DNA from: Ruegeria arenilitoris
GTDB lineage: Bacteria; Pseudomonadota; Alphaproteobacteria; Rhodobacterales; Rhodobacteraceae
NCBI RefSeq assembly: GCF_013030265.1
Contig: NZ_WPZQ01000003.1
Location: 186,001-250,000, forward strand
Direction: 5' to 3'
Length of the DNA stretch: 64,000 nucleotides
Position 1 is the first letter of the stretch; the number at the start of each line of letters is the position of its first letter. The notes under the pieces were generated by a model. It was given only the letters and a program-made list of their open reading frames with translations, was not told the DNA's origin and ran no database searches. This document shows, in pieces, positions 53,340-62,787 of this stretch. Made by a program: the position numbers and the translations under genes.

Positions 53340-54728
53340 TCACAGCCGGAACCGCAGGGACACGATCTGACCGCCACGCAGTACGTCCATCTGCAACCGG
53401 CGCCCCGGCTCGGTCAGCACGGAAACCACATCTCCGGAGCGTTCCATCTCTTCACCATTGATGGCCTTCAGCACATCCCCGACCCTCAGACCAGAACGCC
53501 CCCCATAAGGACCGGGATCAACAACGACCACGCCGGTCTGAGACAGCAACAAACCCATCCGCGCGATCAGCGCCGGGTTGACCCGTGCCACCGTGAGGCC
53601 GGGCATGACCGTGTCCTCATCCAGCGTCGTTTCTTCGGCGGGTGGCGTTTCCGGGGCCTCGATAAGTGCCACGTCGATCTCTGGCTGTTCCTCACCACGC
53701 AGCAGCGTCAGGCGCGATGTACCCCCAACACCGGCAATGGACATGCGGAATTTCATCTCGGCCGGAGAGTTCACCTCATCTCCATCCACATGGGTAATGA
53801 TATCCCCGACCTTCAGCCCAGCCTCGGCAAGTGGGCTGAGATCGTGCAAGTCCGAAACCACTACCCCCAAAGGCAAAGCCAGACCCAGCGACTCCGCAAT
53901 ATCAGCACTCATATGTTGTCCCGCCATGCCGGCCCACGGGGTGACAAAGCTGTCATTGCCCGCTTGCGCCTGGCGCAGGAACTCCGCCACCAAATTGGCC
54001 GGTATCGCAAACCCGATGCCATTCGAACCACCGGATCGAGACAAGATCGACGTGTTGATGCCTATTAAATCTCCGTTCACGTCGATCAGCGCGCCACCAG
54101 AGTTACCCGGATTGATCGGTGCATCGGTCTGAATGAAGTACCCACGTGCATTCCCGGTCGCCGTACCAGTACGCGCCAGTCCAGAGATGATCCCTGACGA
54201 CACTGTCTGCCCCACCCCGAACGGGTTGCCGATGGCCAGTGCAAGCTCGCCTACTTCAACATGATCAGAGTCGCGCATGTTCAGCGACGGCAGGCCTTCT
54301 GCTGCGTTCAGACGCAGGATCGCGATGTCACTCTCCTGATCCCCCAATACAACTTCGGCCGAAAATTCACGGCGATCCGTTGTCACCACCCGGATTTCGG
54401 TCGCTGTTCCCACGACGTGATAGTTTGAGACCACATATCCATCGTGAGTCAGAATGACCCCCGACCCCAACGAGTTCTGCACGCGGGGTTGTGGTGCACC
54501 GAAACCACCACCAAAGAAGTCCTGAAAAAACGGGTCCGAGAAGAACGGGTTCGCCCGACCCTGCCTGACGATCTTGGCATAGATATTCACCACCGCCGGT
54601 GAAGCCTGCTTGACGACGGGCGCAAACCCCAGACTGATCTCGGACTGGCTTTGCGGAACCCGGGTTTCGGCGGCGGCGGAAAACGCCCCCAACAGCAAAA
54701 CAAGCGAACACGCGATTTTCCGCATCAT
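53340..54728 (-). CDS. Periplasmic Do-family serine protease (DegP/DegQ type)
   Basis: The roughly 462-residue precursor has a signal peptide (cleavage near residue 20, AAA-E) and a trypsin-like domain with His104, Asp134 and Ser210 (in GNSGG). Two PDZ domains follow, the second with GGRSGLRVGDVLKAINGEEM. It degrades or refolds damaged envelope proteins. Two adjacent ATGs (54,728 and 54,725) follow GGAGG, and the second has the better spacing. It is divergent from the acetolactate decarboxylase gene and coupled to rarA. Confidence 0.92.
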   Translation of the reverse strand: MMRKIACSLVLLLGAFSAAAETRVPQSQSEISLGFAPVVKQASPAVVNIYAKIVRQGRANPFFSDPFFQDFFGGGFGAPQPRVQNSLGSGVILTHDGYVVSNYHVVGTATEIRVVTTDRREFSAEVVLGDQESDIAILRLNAAEGLPSLNMRDSDHVEVGELALAIGNPFGVGQTVSSGIISGLARTGTATGNARGYFIQTDAPINPGNSGGALIDVNGDLIGINTSILSRSGGSNGIGFAIPANLVAEFLRQAQAGNDSFVTPWAGMAGQHMSADIAESLGLALPLGVVVSDLHDLSPLAEAGLKVGDIITHVDGDEVNSPAEMKFRMSIAGVGGTSRLTLLRGEEQPEIDVALIEAPETPPAEETTLDEDTVMPGLTVARVNPALIARMGLLLSQTGVVVVDPGPYGGRSGLRVGDVLKAINGEEMERSGDVVSVLTEPGRRLQMDVLRGGQIVSLRFRL

Positions 54729-54869
54729 CAGTCCTCCGGCACCTTTGCTCATCGGATATGCGGGGCTGACGGCGGGAATGCAAGCGGCTTGGGCTAAACA
54801 CTTATTGGAAAGCAACTTCCCAAGTTTGAGGTATAGTGAGAGAGCAGTCATTTTTTGAAAGAGAATTAC

Positions 54870-55658
54870 ATGCACCAGGATCGTGAACTGACATTCGTAT
54901 CAGCCGTTACAAGCCATCATCAAAAGCGGCATTTCACCCCGGATGAGCACGCGCATGAATACTATCAGACTTCATTGCTCAGCGCCGTGATGCAGGGTGT
55001 CTATGATGGCACTGTGTCCATTGATGAACTTCTGAAACATGGCGATTTCGGTCTGGGCACCTTCAATGCGCTGGATGGAGAGATGATCGTTCTCGACGGC
55101 ATCGCTTATCGTCTGGATGGAGACGGCAAGGCGACAATTGCGCAAGGCAACGAGCTGACACCATATGCAGCGGTCATAAACTTCGAACCTACAGTGTCAC
55201 TCGCACTGGAAACGCCTGTCGAAAAACAGGCCTTCGAAAACGGGCTGGATTCCATCGCCGAGGCCAGAAACCTGTTCTATGCGGTGCGCTTTACCGGGCT
55301 GATCAAACACATCAAGTATCGGAACGTTTTGCGGCAGGAACGCCCCTACAAACCACTGCTGGAAGTCGTGAAAACTCAGGCCGAGTTCGAATTGAGTGAA
55401 ACCGAAGGTACGATACTGGGGTTCAGATGCCCTGACTACGCCGTGGGCATAGGCGTGCCCGGCTATCATCTGCATTTCATCTCCAGCGACCGCTCAACCG
55501 GCGGTCATGTCCTGGACTACACTCTGACCAGCGGCCAGATCGAGATCGACCACACATCGTCGCTGCATCTGGAACTTCCGGAAACCCGAGATTTTTCAGA
55601 CGCCAACCTGTCAGCCGGAGCTTCGGCCGATGGTATACTGAAAGCGGAAGGCGACTAG
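54870..55658 (+). CDS. Acetolactate decarboxylase
   Basis: The 262-residue enzyme converts 2-acetolactate to acetoin (EC 4.1.1.5, the AlsD/BudA family). Family marks are YQTSLLSAVMQGVYDG, HGDFGLGTFNALDGEM with Glu71, and the zinc ligands His200, His202 and His213 in PGYHLHF and GGHV. The ATG at 54,870 is preceded by GAAAGAG. No acetolactate synthase gene lies next to it, so it probably draws acetolactate from branched-chain amino-acid synthesis. The divergent neighbour is a Do protease. Confidence 0.93.
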   Translation: MHQDRELTFVSAVTSHHQKRHFTPDEHAHEYYQTSLLSAVMQGVYDGTVSIDELLKHGDFGLGTFNALDGEMIVLDGIAYRLDGDGKATIAQGNELTPYAAVINFEPTVSLALETPVEKQAFENGLDSIAEARNLFYAVRFTGLIKHIKYRNVLRQERPYKPLLEVVKTQAEFELSETEGTILGFRCPDYAVGIGVPGYHLHFISSDRSTGGHVLDYTLTSGQIEIDHTSSLHLELPETRDFSDANLSAGASADGILKAEGD

Positions 55659-55703
55659 ATTCCACAAGTTCGCGAAGCGCGACTTATTACCTTGTCAGTG
55701 CAA

Positions 55704-55736
55704 CAAAAAACCCCCGCGCCTTGGGCACGGGGGTTA
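55704..55736 (-). terminator. Intrinsic terminator of the ribosomal operon
   Basis: On the minus strand a stem of CCCCCGTGCC with GGCGCGGGGG (one G-U pair) is followed by TTTTTT, 22 bp past the rplQ stop. Confidence 0.9.
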
Positions 55737-55757
55737 GAAATCAGATCTGGATCGATC

Positions 55758-56180
55758 TTATTCTTCGTCTGCTGCCTCTGCGGCGGCAACGCGGGCTTTG
55801 TCAGCCGCGCCTTTGGCGTCAACGTCACGATCAACGAATTCGATGATCGCCATCGGAGCCATGTCGCCATAGCGGAAGCCAGCTTTCAGGATGCGGACAT
55901 AACCGCCCTGACGCTCGGCATAGCGGGGGCCAAGAACTTCGAACAGCTTTGCGACGTCTTTGTCTTCTTTCAGCTGTGCTGCGGCCTGACGACGGGCGTG
56001 CAGGTCGCCGCGCTTGCCCAGGGTGACCAGCTTTTCGATGATCGGGCGCAGTTCTTTTGCCTTCGGCAGAGTTGTTTTGATTTGCTCATGCTCGATGAGC
56101 GAGCCAGCCATGTTCGCAAACAGCGCCTTGCGGTGCTCATGAGTACGGTTCAGGCGGCGGTAACCACGTGCGTGACGCAT
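55758..56180 (-). CDS. rplQ: 50S ribosomal protein L17
   Basis: The 140-residue protein begins [20 protein letters not shown], the universal L17 start. Its C-terminal extension of about 20 residues rich in Ala, Asp and Glu is typical of alphaproteobacteria. It lies near the peptide exit tunnel of the large subunit. It is the last gene of the rplO-rplQ unit, 118 bp after rpoA, and is followed by an intrinsic terminator. Confidence 0.98.
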   Translation of the reverse strand: MRHARGYRRLNRTHEHRKALFANMAGSLIEHEQIKTTLPKAKELRPIIEKLVTLGKRGDLHARRQAAAQLKEDKDVAKLFEVLGPRYAERQGGYVRILKAGFRYGDMAPMAIIEFVDRDVDAKGAADKARVAAAEAADEE

Positions 56181-56288
56181 TTTCTAGTTCCTTCTTTCGC
56201 GTTTTGCTTTGTCTGGCCGGCGATGCGTGTCACCGGCTCTCCTTGGGGCGGAAGTGCCCATATGGTCCCCGGCAGCCCGGGCATTGGG

Positions 56289-56313
56289 GAAGACGCGCTT
56301 AGAACGCGTCTTC
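56289..56313 (-). other. Stem-loop spanning the rpoA stop codon
   Basis: GAAGACGCG and CGCGTCTTC form a perfect 9-bp stem whose 7-base loop contains the rpoA UAA stop. It may be an RNA-processing or stability element between rpoA and rplQ. Confidence 0.6.
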
Positions 56314-57315
56314 GAATTTCTTCGCCAGATCTTCGATGTTGTCGGGCGGCCAATCCTCGACATCCATGCCGAGGTGCAGACCCATGCCTGACAGCACTTC
56401 CTTGATCTCGTTCAGCGACTTGCGGCCGAAGTTCGGGGTGCGCAGCATCTCAGCTTCGGTCTTCTGGATCAGGTCGCCGATGTAAACGATGTTGTCGTTC
56501 TTCAGGCAGTTTGCCGAACGGACCGACAGTTCCAGCTCGTCTACTTTCTTCAGCAGCAGCGGGTTGAATTCCAGACCATCGTCTTCGTCCTGGCGGCCAG
56601 CCGATTCCGGCTCGTCGAAGTTGACGAAGATCGACAGCTGGTCCTGCAGGATACGTGCGGCAAAGGCCAGCGCGTCTTCCGGAGTGATCGAACCGTCGGT
56701 TTCGATCTTCAGGGTCAGCTTGTCATAGTCCAGAACCTGACCTTCACGGGTCGGCTGAACGTCATAGGCAACCTTTTTGACCGGCGAATAGATCGCATCG
56801 ATCGGGATCAGGCCGATGGGCGCATCTTCGGGTTTGTTCTTCTCAGCCGAGACATAGCCCTTGCCGGTGTTGACGGTCAGTTCCATGAACAGGTCGGCGC
56901 CATCGTCCAGGTGGCAGATGACGTGATCGCGGTTCAGAACCTCGATGCCGGCGCTTTCGCTGATGTCGCCTGCGGTGACAACTGCGGGGCCTTTAGCATT
57001 GATCGACAGGCGCTTGGGGCCTTCGACTTCCATGCGCAGGGCAACCTGCTTGAGGTTCAGGATGATGTCGGTGACGTCTTCACGAACGCCTGCGACGCTC
57101 GAGAACTCGTGCAATACGTTGTCGATCTGAACGCTGGTGATGGCCGCGCCTTGCAGCGAGCTCATCAGAACGCGGCGCAGCGCGTTGCCCAGAGTCAGAC
57201 CAAAGCCGCGCTCCAGCGGCTCGGCAACCAGAGTCGCCTGACGCGCGGGATCGTTGCCCGGCTTGCCTTCCAACTGGGTCGGCTTGATCAATTCTGCCCA
57301 ATTCTTATGGATCAT
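56299..57315 (-). CDS. rpoA: RNA polymerase alpha subunit
   Basis: The 338-residue subunit has an N-terminal assembly domain ([22 protein letters not shown] near residue 37), an acidic linker and the C-terminal DNA-binding domain with [30 protein letters not shown], split across the helix-hairpin-helix. It organises the polymerase and contacts activators. I chose ATG 57,315 ([10 protein letters not shown]). It follows rpsK after a 114-bp gap with a long hairpin. Confidence 0.98.
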   Translation of the reverse strand: MIHKNWAELIKPTQLEGKPGNDPARQATLVAEPLERGFGLTLGNALRRVLMSSLQGAAITSVQIDNVLHEFSSVAGVREDVTDIILNLKQVALRMEVEGPKRLSINAKGPAVVTAGDISESAGIEVLNRDHVICHLDDGADLFMELTVNTGKGYVSAEKNKPEDAPIGLIPIDAIYSPVKKVAYDVQPTREGQVLDYDKLTLKIETDGSITPEDALAFAARILQDQLSIFVNFDEPESAGRQDEDDGLEFNPLLLKKVDELELSVRSANCLKNDNIVYIGDLIQKTEAEMLRTPNFGRKSLNEIKEVLSGMGLHLGMDVEDWPPDNIEDLAKKFEDAF

Positions 57316-57384
57316 GTAATCCCTCCATTCCTGTCCGCGCCCCATGACCAACAAGGTGCAGACGCCCGAGGTTTAAAATGACGT

Positions 57385-57414
57385 GCTGGGGCCGTGTAAA
57401 AACACAGCCCCAGC
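57385..57414 (-). other. Long stem-loop between rpsK and rpoA
   Basis: GCTGGGGCCGTGT and ACACAGCCCCAGC form a 13-bp stem with one mismatch and an AAAA loop. It starts 15 bp past the rpsK stop and may be a processing site or attenuator. Confidence 0.65.
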
Positions 57415-57429
57415 TCAATTCAAAATCGC

Positions 57430-57819
57430 TTAGACGCGGCGGCGCTTCGGCGGGCGGCAACCGTTGTGAGCAATCGGTGTCACGTCACGGATCGACGTGA
57501 TGTTGAAGCCCACTGCAGCCAGCGCGCGCAGAGCCGATTCACGACCCGAACCGGGGCCCTGAACTTCGACTTCCAGCGTCTTGACGCCATGTTCCTGCGC
57601 CTTTTTGCCTGCATCTTCTGCAGCCATCTGAGCGGCGTAGGGGGTCGATTTCCGCGATCCTTTGAAGCCCATGGTACCGGCAGACGACCACGAGATGGCG
57701 TTGCCCTGTACGTCCGAGATCAGGATCTTGGTGTTGTTGAAGGTCGAGTTCACATGGGCAACGCCCGATGCGATGTTCTTACGCTCTTTGCGCTTAACGC
57801 GAGCCTTATCACGTGCCAT
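57430..57819 (-). CDS. rpsK: 30S ribosomal protein S11
   Basis: The 129-residue protein has the S11 core [22 protein letters not shown] (near residue 20, split across strands) and the end motif [18 protein letters not shown]. It is part of the small-subunit platform. It lies 15 bp after rpsM and is co-transcribed with it. Confidence 0.98.
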   Translation of the reverse strand: MARDKARVKRKERKNIASGVAHVNSTFNNTKILISDVQGNAISWSSAGTMGFKGSRKSTPYAAQMAAEDAGKKAQEHGVKTLEVEVQGPGSGRESALRALAAVGFNITSIRDVTPIAHNGCRPPKRRRV

Positions 57820-57834
57820 CAGTCAGACCCTCCC

Positions 57835-58203
57835 TTATTTCTTCTTACCAGCAATGGCCTTTGCGGGGCCTTTGCGGGTACGAGCATTGGTGTGGGTACG
57901 CTGACCACGAACCGGCAGGTTGCGGCGGTGACGCAGACCGCGGTAGCAGCCCAGGTCCATCAGGCGCTTGACGTTCATCTGAACTTCACGACGCAGATCA
58001 CCTTCAACGGTGAAGTTTTCGTCGATGTACTCGCGGATTTTCAGAACTTCGGCGTCGGACAGTTCGTTGACGCGACGGGTCGCTTCAATGCCCACGGCTT
58101 CGCAGATCGCTTTGGCCGAGGTGTTGCCGATACCGGTGATATATGTGAGGGCGATAGGTACCCGCTTTGCAGTCGGGATGTTTACGCCGGCAATACGTGC
58201 CAC
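57835..58203 (-). CDS. rpsM: 30S ribosomal protein S13
   Basis: The 122-residue protein begins [20 protein letters not shown] and ends [21 protein letters not shown] type sequence, the S13 pattern that contacts the subunit bridge and the P-site tRNA. It follows adk after a 201-bp gap that carries a stem-loop, so it may have its own promoter or processing site. Confidence 0.98.
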   Translation of the reverse strand: MARIAGVNIPTAKRVPIALTYITGIGNTSAKAICEAVGIEATRRVNELSDAEVLKIREYIDENFTVEGDLRREVQMNVKRLMDLGCYRGLRHRRNLPVRGQRTHTNARTRKGPAKAIAGKKK

Positions 58204-58367
58204 GTGTCACTTTCCTTTTTGTTGCGGTTCCGTAGCTCCGGAACCTTTTTTCACAACACTTGATCTTGGCAGTGACGCCAGAGGATCCAGCATTTGTACG
58301 AGGTAGTTGCGACAATCAGGACGAATCCCGAATGCACAGTTGATTCCCAAAAGGGATGGGGGTCGAT

Positions 58368-58397
58368 ATGGGCTTTTGGCGGTGCCGTCAAGCCCAT
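58368..58397 (-). other. Stem-loop between adk and rpsM
   Basis: ATGGGCTT and AAGCCCAT form an 8-bp perfect stem with a 14-base loop, 7 bp past the adk stop on the minus strand. There is no T-run. It may be an attenuator or RNA-processing site. Confidence 0.5.
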
Positions 58398-58404
58398 TTC
58401 AGAT

Positions 58405-58980
58405 TTAGCCGAGAACAGCCTCGATCGAAGCGGTCACTTCGTCAATGCTGGCCAGACCATTGACCGGGCGCAAATCGCCCTTGGCGTAGTAGTAGCCGAT
58501 CAACGGAGCAGTTTTCTTGTAGTACTCCATCAGGCGGATGCGAACGCTCTCTTCATTGTCGTCTGCCCGAACAGGTTCACCAGCAGCGCGTGCCTCTTCG
58601 GCCCGGTTGACGATGCGCTTGACCAGCGTTTCGTCATCAACACGCATTTCGATCACGGTGTGCAGCGACTGACCCAGCTTGGCAAGCAGAGCCGCCAGCG
58701 CGTCGGCTTGCGCCAGCGTGCGTGGGAAGCCGTCAAAGATAAAACCAGCGCCTTTTTCGGTCATCAGCTTTTCTTCGATCAGGCCGATCACGATCTCATC
58801 GGTGACCAGCTTGCCCGCATCCATGATAGCCGCAACCTTCTTGCCCATATCGGTGCCCGAGGTCTTGGCTTCGCGCAACATGTCGCCGGTGCTCAGCTGG
58901 ACCATGCCGCGTGTCTTGACCAGGTGTTGCGCTTGCGTCCCTTTACCTGCCCCCGGGGGGCCCAACAAAATGATGTTCAT
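58405..58980 (-). CDS. adk: Adenylate kinase, short form
   Basis: The 191-residue enzyme converts AMP and ATP to two ADP. It has the P-loop [11 protein letters not shown] (residues 7-17), the AMP site STGDMLREA and [11 protein letters not shown]. At 191 residues it is shorter than the 214-residue E. coli enzyme because the LID region is reduced, a common short form. It overlaps the secY stop by 4 bp, the conserved secY-adk pair. Confidence 0.97.
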   Translation of the reverse strand: MNIILLGPPGAGKGTQAQHLVKTRGMVQLSTGDMLREAKTSGTDMGKKVAAIMDAGKLVTDEIVIGLIEEKLMTEKGAGFIFDGFPRTLAQADALAALLAKLGQSLHTVIEMRVDDETLVKRIVNRAEEARAAGEPVRADDNEESVRIRLMEYYKKTAPLIGYYYAKGDLRPVNGLASIDEVTASIEAVLG

Positions 58981-60341
58981 CGACGAGCGGGTCCCTTCCT
59001 GCCGCGTTTCTTGCTTTTACCGCGCAGCTGGGACTTTTCGATAAGCCCTTCGTATTGATGCGCCAGCAAATGGCTCTGGACCTGTTGGATCGTGTCCATG
59101 GTCACAGAGACGATGATCAGAACCGACGTGCCGCCGAAATAGAACGGGATGGCAAACTGGTTCCGCAGAATTTCCGGCAACAGACAGACCAGCGCCAGAT
59201 AGGCCGAGCCCAGAACCAGCACACGATTGACCACGTATTCCAGATACTCTGAAGTTTTCTTGCCGGGACGGATGCCAGGCACAAAACCGTTCTGCTTTTT
59301 CAGGTTGTCTGCAACATCGTCCGGCTTAAACGACACGTTGAACGTGTAGAAGTAGGCAAAGAAAACGATCATGGCAGCGAAGAACAGCAGATAAAGTGGC
59401 TGCCCGGGGCCAAAGTTGGCCAGCAACCAAGACATGACCGGTCCATTCGTTGCGCCCGACGAGAAGGTCGAGATCGTCACCGGCAACAGCAGCAGTGAGC
59501 TGGCGAAGATGGCAGGGATAACACCTGCGGGGTTCACCTTGACCGGCAGGTGGCTGGAACCACCCTCATAAACCTTCATGCCGACGTTACGGCGCGGATA
59601 CTGAATATGGATCTTGCGCAGTGCCCGCTCCATGAACACCACGAAGGTGATGACTGCAATCACCATGACGATGACGCCAACGATGACAGCTGGGCTGATC
59701 GCGCCCGAACGGCCAGAAGCAAAGAACTGTGCCAGTGCTGCAGGAACCTCGGCGATGATGCCGACGAAGATAATCAGCGAGATACCATTACCGATGCCAC
59801 GCGCGGTGATCTGTTCACCCAGCCACATCAGGAACATTGTGCCCCCGACCAGCGTGATCATGGTCGACATACGGAAATAGAGACCGGGATCAGTCGCAAG
59901 GTCACCCGATTCCAGCGAAACAGCCAGGCCATAGGCCTGAACAGTGGCCAGAGCCACGGTGCCAAAGCGTGTATACTGGTTGATTTTCTTGCGCCCTTGC
60001 TCGCCCTCTTTCTTGAGTTGCTCAAGCGCAGGAACCATCGCAGTCAGCAGCTGCACGATGATCGAAGCCGAAATATAAGGCATGATGCCGAGGGCAAAGA
60101 TGCCCATCCGCCCCAGTGCCCCGCCGGTGAACATCGAAACCATGCCGCCGATGCCTTGCCCCGCCTGCTCCATGAACTCGCGCAGCGCTTGTCCGTCAAT
60201 CCCCGGCACCGGAATAAAGGTGCCCAGACGATAGACGATCAGCAATGCAAGCGTGAACAGGATGCGGTTGCGCAGATCGGTGGCTTTGCCAAGGGCAGCC
60301 CAGCTTGTGTTGGCCGCCATTTGTTCTGCTGCTGATACCAT
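58977..60341 (-). CDS. secY: Preprotein translocase subunit SecY
   Basis: The 454-residue ten-helix channel protein exports and inserts proteins. It has the N-terminal [23 protein letters not shown] (split by the plug region), the [14 protein letters not shown] helix and the C-terminal [14 protein letters not shown]. An internal ATG at 60,320 ([11 protein letters not shown]) is an alternative start. It follows rplO after a 109-bp gap with two hairpins. Confidence 0.98.
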   Translation of the reverse strand: MVSAAEQMAANTSWAALGKATDLRNRILFTLALLIVYRLGTFIPVPGIDGQALREFMEQAGQGIGGMVSMFTGGALGRMGIFALGIMPYISASIIVQLLTAMVPALEQLKKEGEQGRKKINQYTRFGTVALATVQAYGLAVSLESGDLATDPGLYFRMSTMITLVGGTMFLMWLGEQITARGIGNGISLIIFVGIIAEVPAALAQFFASGRSGAISPAVIVGVIVMVIAVITFVVFMERALRKIHIQYPRRNVGMKVYEGGSSHLPVKVNPAGVIPAIFASSLLLLPVTISTFSSGATNGPVMSWLLANFGPGQPLYLLFFAAMIVFFAYFYTFNVSFKPDDVADNLKKQNGFVPGIRPGKKTSEYLEYVVNRVLVLGSAYLALVCLLPEILRNQFAIPFYFGGTSVLIIVSVTMDTIQQVQSHLLAHQYEGLIEKSQLRGKSKKRGRKGPARR

Positions 60342-60361
60342 AAATCGGTCTCTCTTGTGAA

Positions 60362-60399
60362 AACGCCGCCCGGAACCGTTTTCCGGCTCGGACGGCGTC
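60362..60399 (-). terminator. Attenuator-like hairpin upstream of secY
   Basis: Sixteen-base arms (ACGCCGCCCGGAACCG and CGGCTCGGACGGCGTC, a few mismatches) surround a 5-base loop. On the minus strand the stem is followed by TTTTC. It lies 21 bp before secY and may terminate part of the transcript. Confidence 0.6.
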
Positions 60400-60423
60400 T
60401 TGGAAAACTCTGAAGTCTATGTA

Positions 60424-60441
60424 AGCGGGTCTTCGCCCGCT
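60424..60441 (-). other. Small hairpin after rplO
   Basis: AGCGGG and CCCGCT form a 6-bp stem with loop TCTTCG, 9 bp past the rplO stop. No T-run follows. Confidence 0.4.
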
Positions 60442-60450
60442 CACAAGCGC

Positions 60451-60924
60451 TTACTCTGCCGCAGCAGCTTTTGTGACTTTCAGTGAACCGCCCGCTTTTT
60501 CAACTGCCTCTACGGCAGCTTTCGAAGCACCGGTGACTTCCAGGTTCACTTTGGCGCTGATTTCGCCTTTGGCCAGAACGCGAACACCGTCCAGTTTGCG
60601 ACGAACCAGACCGGATGCAACCAGTGCGTCCTCGGTGATCGCAGCTTTGGCGTCCAGCTTGCCGGCGTCGACGAATTTCTGGATCAGGCCCAGGTTGATA
60701 ACAGCGAATTCCTTGCGGTTCGGCTTGTTGAAGCCACGCTTGGGCAGGCGCTGGTACAATGGCATTTGGCCGCCTTCGTAGCCATTGATGGCCACACCCG
60801 AACGGGATTTCTGGCCTTTGATACCACGGCCACCCATTTTACCTTTGCCGGAACCGGGACCACGACCAACGCGGGTGCGTTTCGGTGCGGCGCCAGGATT
60901 GTCGCTCAATTCGTGCAGTTTCAT
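60451..60924 (-). CDS. rplO: 50S ribosomal protein L15
   Basis: The 157-residue protein begins [20 protein letters not shown] and continues with the glycine-rich [26 protein letters not shown] L15 segment. ATG 60,924 has a good ribosome site on the minus strand. It is the first gene of this unit: rpmD and rpsE, which precede it in most spc operons, are not upstream here, and tRNA-Arg lies there instead. Confidence 0.97.
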   Translation of the reverse strand: MKLHELSDNPGAAPKRTRVGRGPGSGKGKMGGRGIKGQKSRSGVAINGYEGGQMPLYQRLPKRGFNKPNRKEFAVINLGLIQKFVDAGKLDAKAAITEDALVASGLVRRKLDGVRVLAKGEISAKVNLEVTGASKAAVEAVEKAGGSLKVTKAAAAE

Positions 60925-61147
60925 ATCGCTTCTCCTAAGCCGGATGTGACCCCCGAAGCGTGATGGGCCAAACACGGCATTTCTTGGTTTTGATTCTCGC
61001 AGCCCATACGGCCACCGAGCGCGTATAGACGGATGACATCTGTGATTCAAGAGGGTTGCAAACCTTGCACCATGGGTCACGTGCCCTTGAATGCCCGGCA
61101 CTTGTTCCGATTGCCGGATCAGTGTCGACAACAACACTTTGTGCGAA

Positions 61148-61224
61148 TGGCGATCCCGGAAGGACTCGAACCCTCAACCTGCTGATTAGAAGTCAGCTGC
61201 TCTATCCAGTTGAGCTACGGGACC
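61148..61224 (-). tRNA. tRNA-Arg (anticodon TCT)
   Basis: The 77-nt cloverleaf is read on the minus strand. The acceptor arms are GGTCCCG and CGGGATC with discriminator G and encoded CCA, and the anticodon arm is CTGA-CTTCTAA-TCAG. Anticodon TCT decodes AGA and AGG. It lies between rplO and a GNAT gene. Confidence 0.95.
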
Positions 61225-61245
61225 GCTGGGCCCTTCTTGATGGTT

Positions 61246-61722
61246 TTAGCGACCGGGTTCAAGAGCCAAGCGCATGAATGCGCTGTTCGGGTCGTTGGTA
61301 TAGCCGAAGATTGGTTCACAATAGGAATAACCAAGCGCTTCATAGAGTTTGCGCGCGGCATCATATTCGGTCAGGTGCGCTGCGCCAGTCTCAAGCACCA
61401 GTGCCGAAACCCCCTCGGCTCGCGCCAGTTCAGCAAGGTGATTCATCATCACCCGGGCCAATCCACGACCACGCGCTTGCGATATTATGTGAACCGATTT
61501 CACCTCGGCCGTTCCATCCGGCAGTGTCTTGAGCGCGCCACAGCCGAGCGGCTGGTCGGACTCATACAGTGCCCAGAACCGAGTGCCCGGCCCCGCCAGC
61601 GAGTCGGCATCCATAGTGTGATTGCTTTCTGCAGGCCCCGCCGTCTCACTATGAGCAAAATGCGCCTGCACCACCGGACGCAGATCGTCCGAAGTAGGAT
61701 CGGCCTCGCGGATATCGATCAT
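61246..61722 (-). CDS. GNAT-family N-acetyltransferase
   Basis: The 158-residue acetyltransferase has EVKSVHIISQARGRGLARVMMNHL with the acetyl-CoA loop Q-A-R-G-R-G-L-A, and LYEALGYSYCEPIFGY near the end. Homologues of this type start with a sequence like MIDIREADP, which favours the ATG at 61,722. A TTG at 61,740 would overlap the upstream stop (TTGA). The acyl acceptor is unknown. Confidence 0.82.
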   Translation of the reverse strand: MIDIREADPTSDDLRPVVQAHFAHSETAGPAESNHTMDADSLAGPGTRFWALYESDQPLGCGALKTLPDGTAEVKSVHIISQARGRGLARVMMNHLAELARAEGVSALVLETGAAHLTEYDAARKLYEALGYSYCEPIFGYTNDPNSAFMRLALEPGR

Positions 61723-61736
61723 GCGATGTGTCTCGC

Positions 61737-62048
61737 TCAATGTGTCCAGGGACTGCGGCGGTCTGTGGCGAAGTTTTCGCCATAGCCCCGTGCGCGCAGG
61801 TTCGGTTTGCGCTTATGAGGCTCGCTGACCTGCACCTCGATGCCATTATCCTTGGCATAGTCCAGCGCTTCTTCCTTGGTGTCGAACTTCAGGCGCACCT
61901 GAGTCTGCGTGTCGTCGGACGATGTCCAGCCCATCAGCGGATCAACCTCACGCGCTGACGCGGGTGCATATTCCAGAACCCACTTGTGGGTCTTGGCCAT
62001 GCCCGAAGTCATCGCATTCCTTGCAGGCTGGTAAATCCGTGCGCGCAT
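61737..62048 (-). CDS. ETC complex I accessory subunit (NDUFS4-like)
   Basis: The 103-residue protein matches the conserved region of the mitochondrial 18-kDa complex I subunit: [44 protein letters not shown] and a final [16 protein letters not shown] segment. It should attach to NADH dehydrogenase near the Fe-S arm. Its presence supports an alphaproteobacterial host. It is 14 bp upstream of the GNAT gene start on the same strand. Confidence 0.92.
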   Translation of the reverse strand: MRARIYQPARNAMTSGMAKTHKWVLEYAPASAREVDPLMGWTSSDDTQTQVRLKFDTKEEALDYAKDNGIEVQVSEPHKRKPNLRARGYGENFATDRRSPWTH

Positions 62049-62160
62049 GTCGCCTCTCCGTACTCACTTGGCTGACGTTGTTTATGCGTCAGAGCGTGCG
62101 CTGGGACAAGACAACAATTGTCACAGCAAGCTTTCGTGCCTCGCCCTCTCGCACAAGACC

Positions 62161-62185
62161 ACTGATGTCAGAAACTGTCATCAGT
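62161..62185. promoter_or_regulatory. Inverted repeat upstream of the SRPBCC gene
   Basis: ACTGATGTCAG and CTGTCATCAGT are 11-base arms with one mismatch around AAA. It lies 41 bp upstream of the SRPBCC start and may be an operator. Confidence 0.4.
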
Positions 62186-62226
62186 CTACGCTATCTTTCT
62201 GATCAATCCAAAACGAGGACACCACG

Positions 62227-62706
62227 ATGATCCATCATGAACGAAGACTGGAGATCGACACCAACCCCGAAGCAATCTGGATGGTTCTGAGCCGCTTCAT
62301 GCATATCGACGAATTCGCGCCACAGGTCACAACCGTAGATGCATTGACGAACGGCAAGGATGGCGTCGGATCAAAGCGGCGCTGTCACTTTGAGAACGGA
62401 ACTTCACTGGTCGAAGAGGTCACAGACTGGCGACCCAATCAGGGCTACGGCGTCCGCTTGTCCGAGATGCCGGCGATGCCCTTGACTGAGGCACATGCAG
62501 CGATTGCCATCGAGCCACTCGCAGATAGTCGTTCGCGGGTGGTCTGGAGCATGGATTACCAGATGAAGTACGGCCCATTGGGCTGGCTGTTGGGGCAAAC
62601 GCTATTGAAAGTAATGATGGGTCGGGTGCTGGACAGCAATCTGAAAGCACTGGCTGAAAAACTGCGCACAGACCGGGTCGCGGACGCCCAGTTTGCCTTT
62701 TACTGA
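62227..62706 (+). CDS. SRPBCC (START-like) family protein
   Basis: The 159-residue protein has the helix-grip pattern of the polyketide cyclase / Bet v1 superfamily: HHERRLEIDTNPEAIWMVLSRF at the N-terminus, SLVEEVTDWRPNQGYGVRL in the middle strands, and a C-terminal helix LGWLLGQTLLKVMMGRVLDSNLKALAEKL (split around GRV). Such proteins bind small hydrophobic ligands; no catalytic residues are evident. The start follows GAGGACACC. A candidate operator lies upstream. Confidence 0.75.
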   Translation: MIHHERRLEIDTNPEAIWMVLSRFMHIDEFAPQVTTVDALTNGKDGVGSKRRCHFENGTSLVEEVTDWRPNQGYGVRLSEMPAMPLTEAHAAIAIEPLADSRSRVVWSMDYQMKYGPLGWLLGQTLLKVMMGRVLDSNLKALAEKLRTDRVADAQFAFY

Positions 62707-62787
62707 AACTTTGGTTTCTAGACCGGATCAGCCCTTGCAGTTGGACAAAATAAGAACAAATGTAGGGGCCTGACCCGGAGCCTGCTT

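Noticed and set aside
53007-54068. 353-codon frame antisense to rarA and the Do protease gene
   Set aside because: It crosses the junction of two well-identified genes and lacks a ribosome site.
59550-60335. 261-codon frame antisense to secY
   Set aside because: The His/Asp/Gln-rich translation is typical of the complement of a membrane-protein gene.
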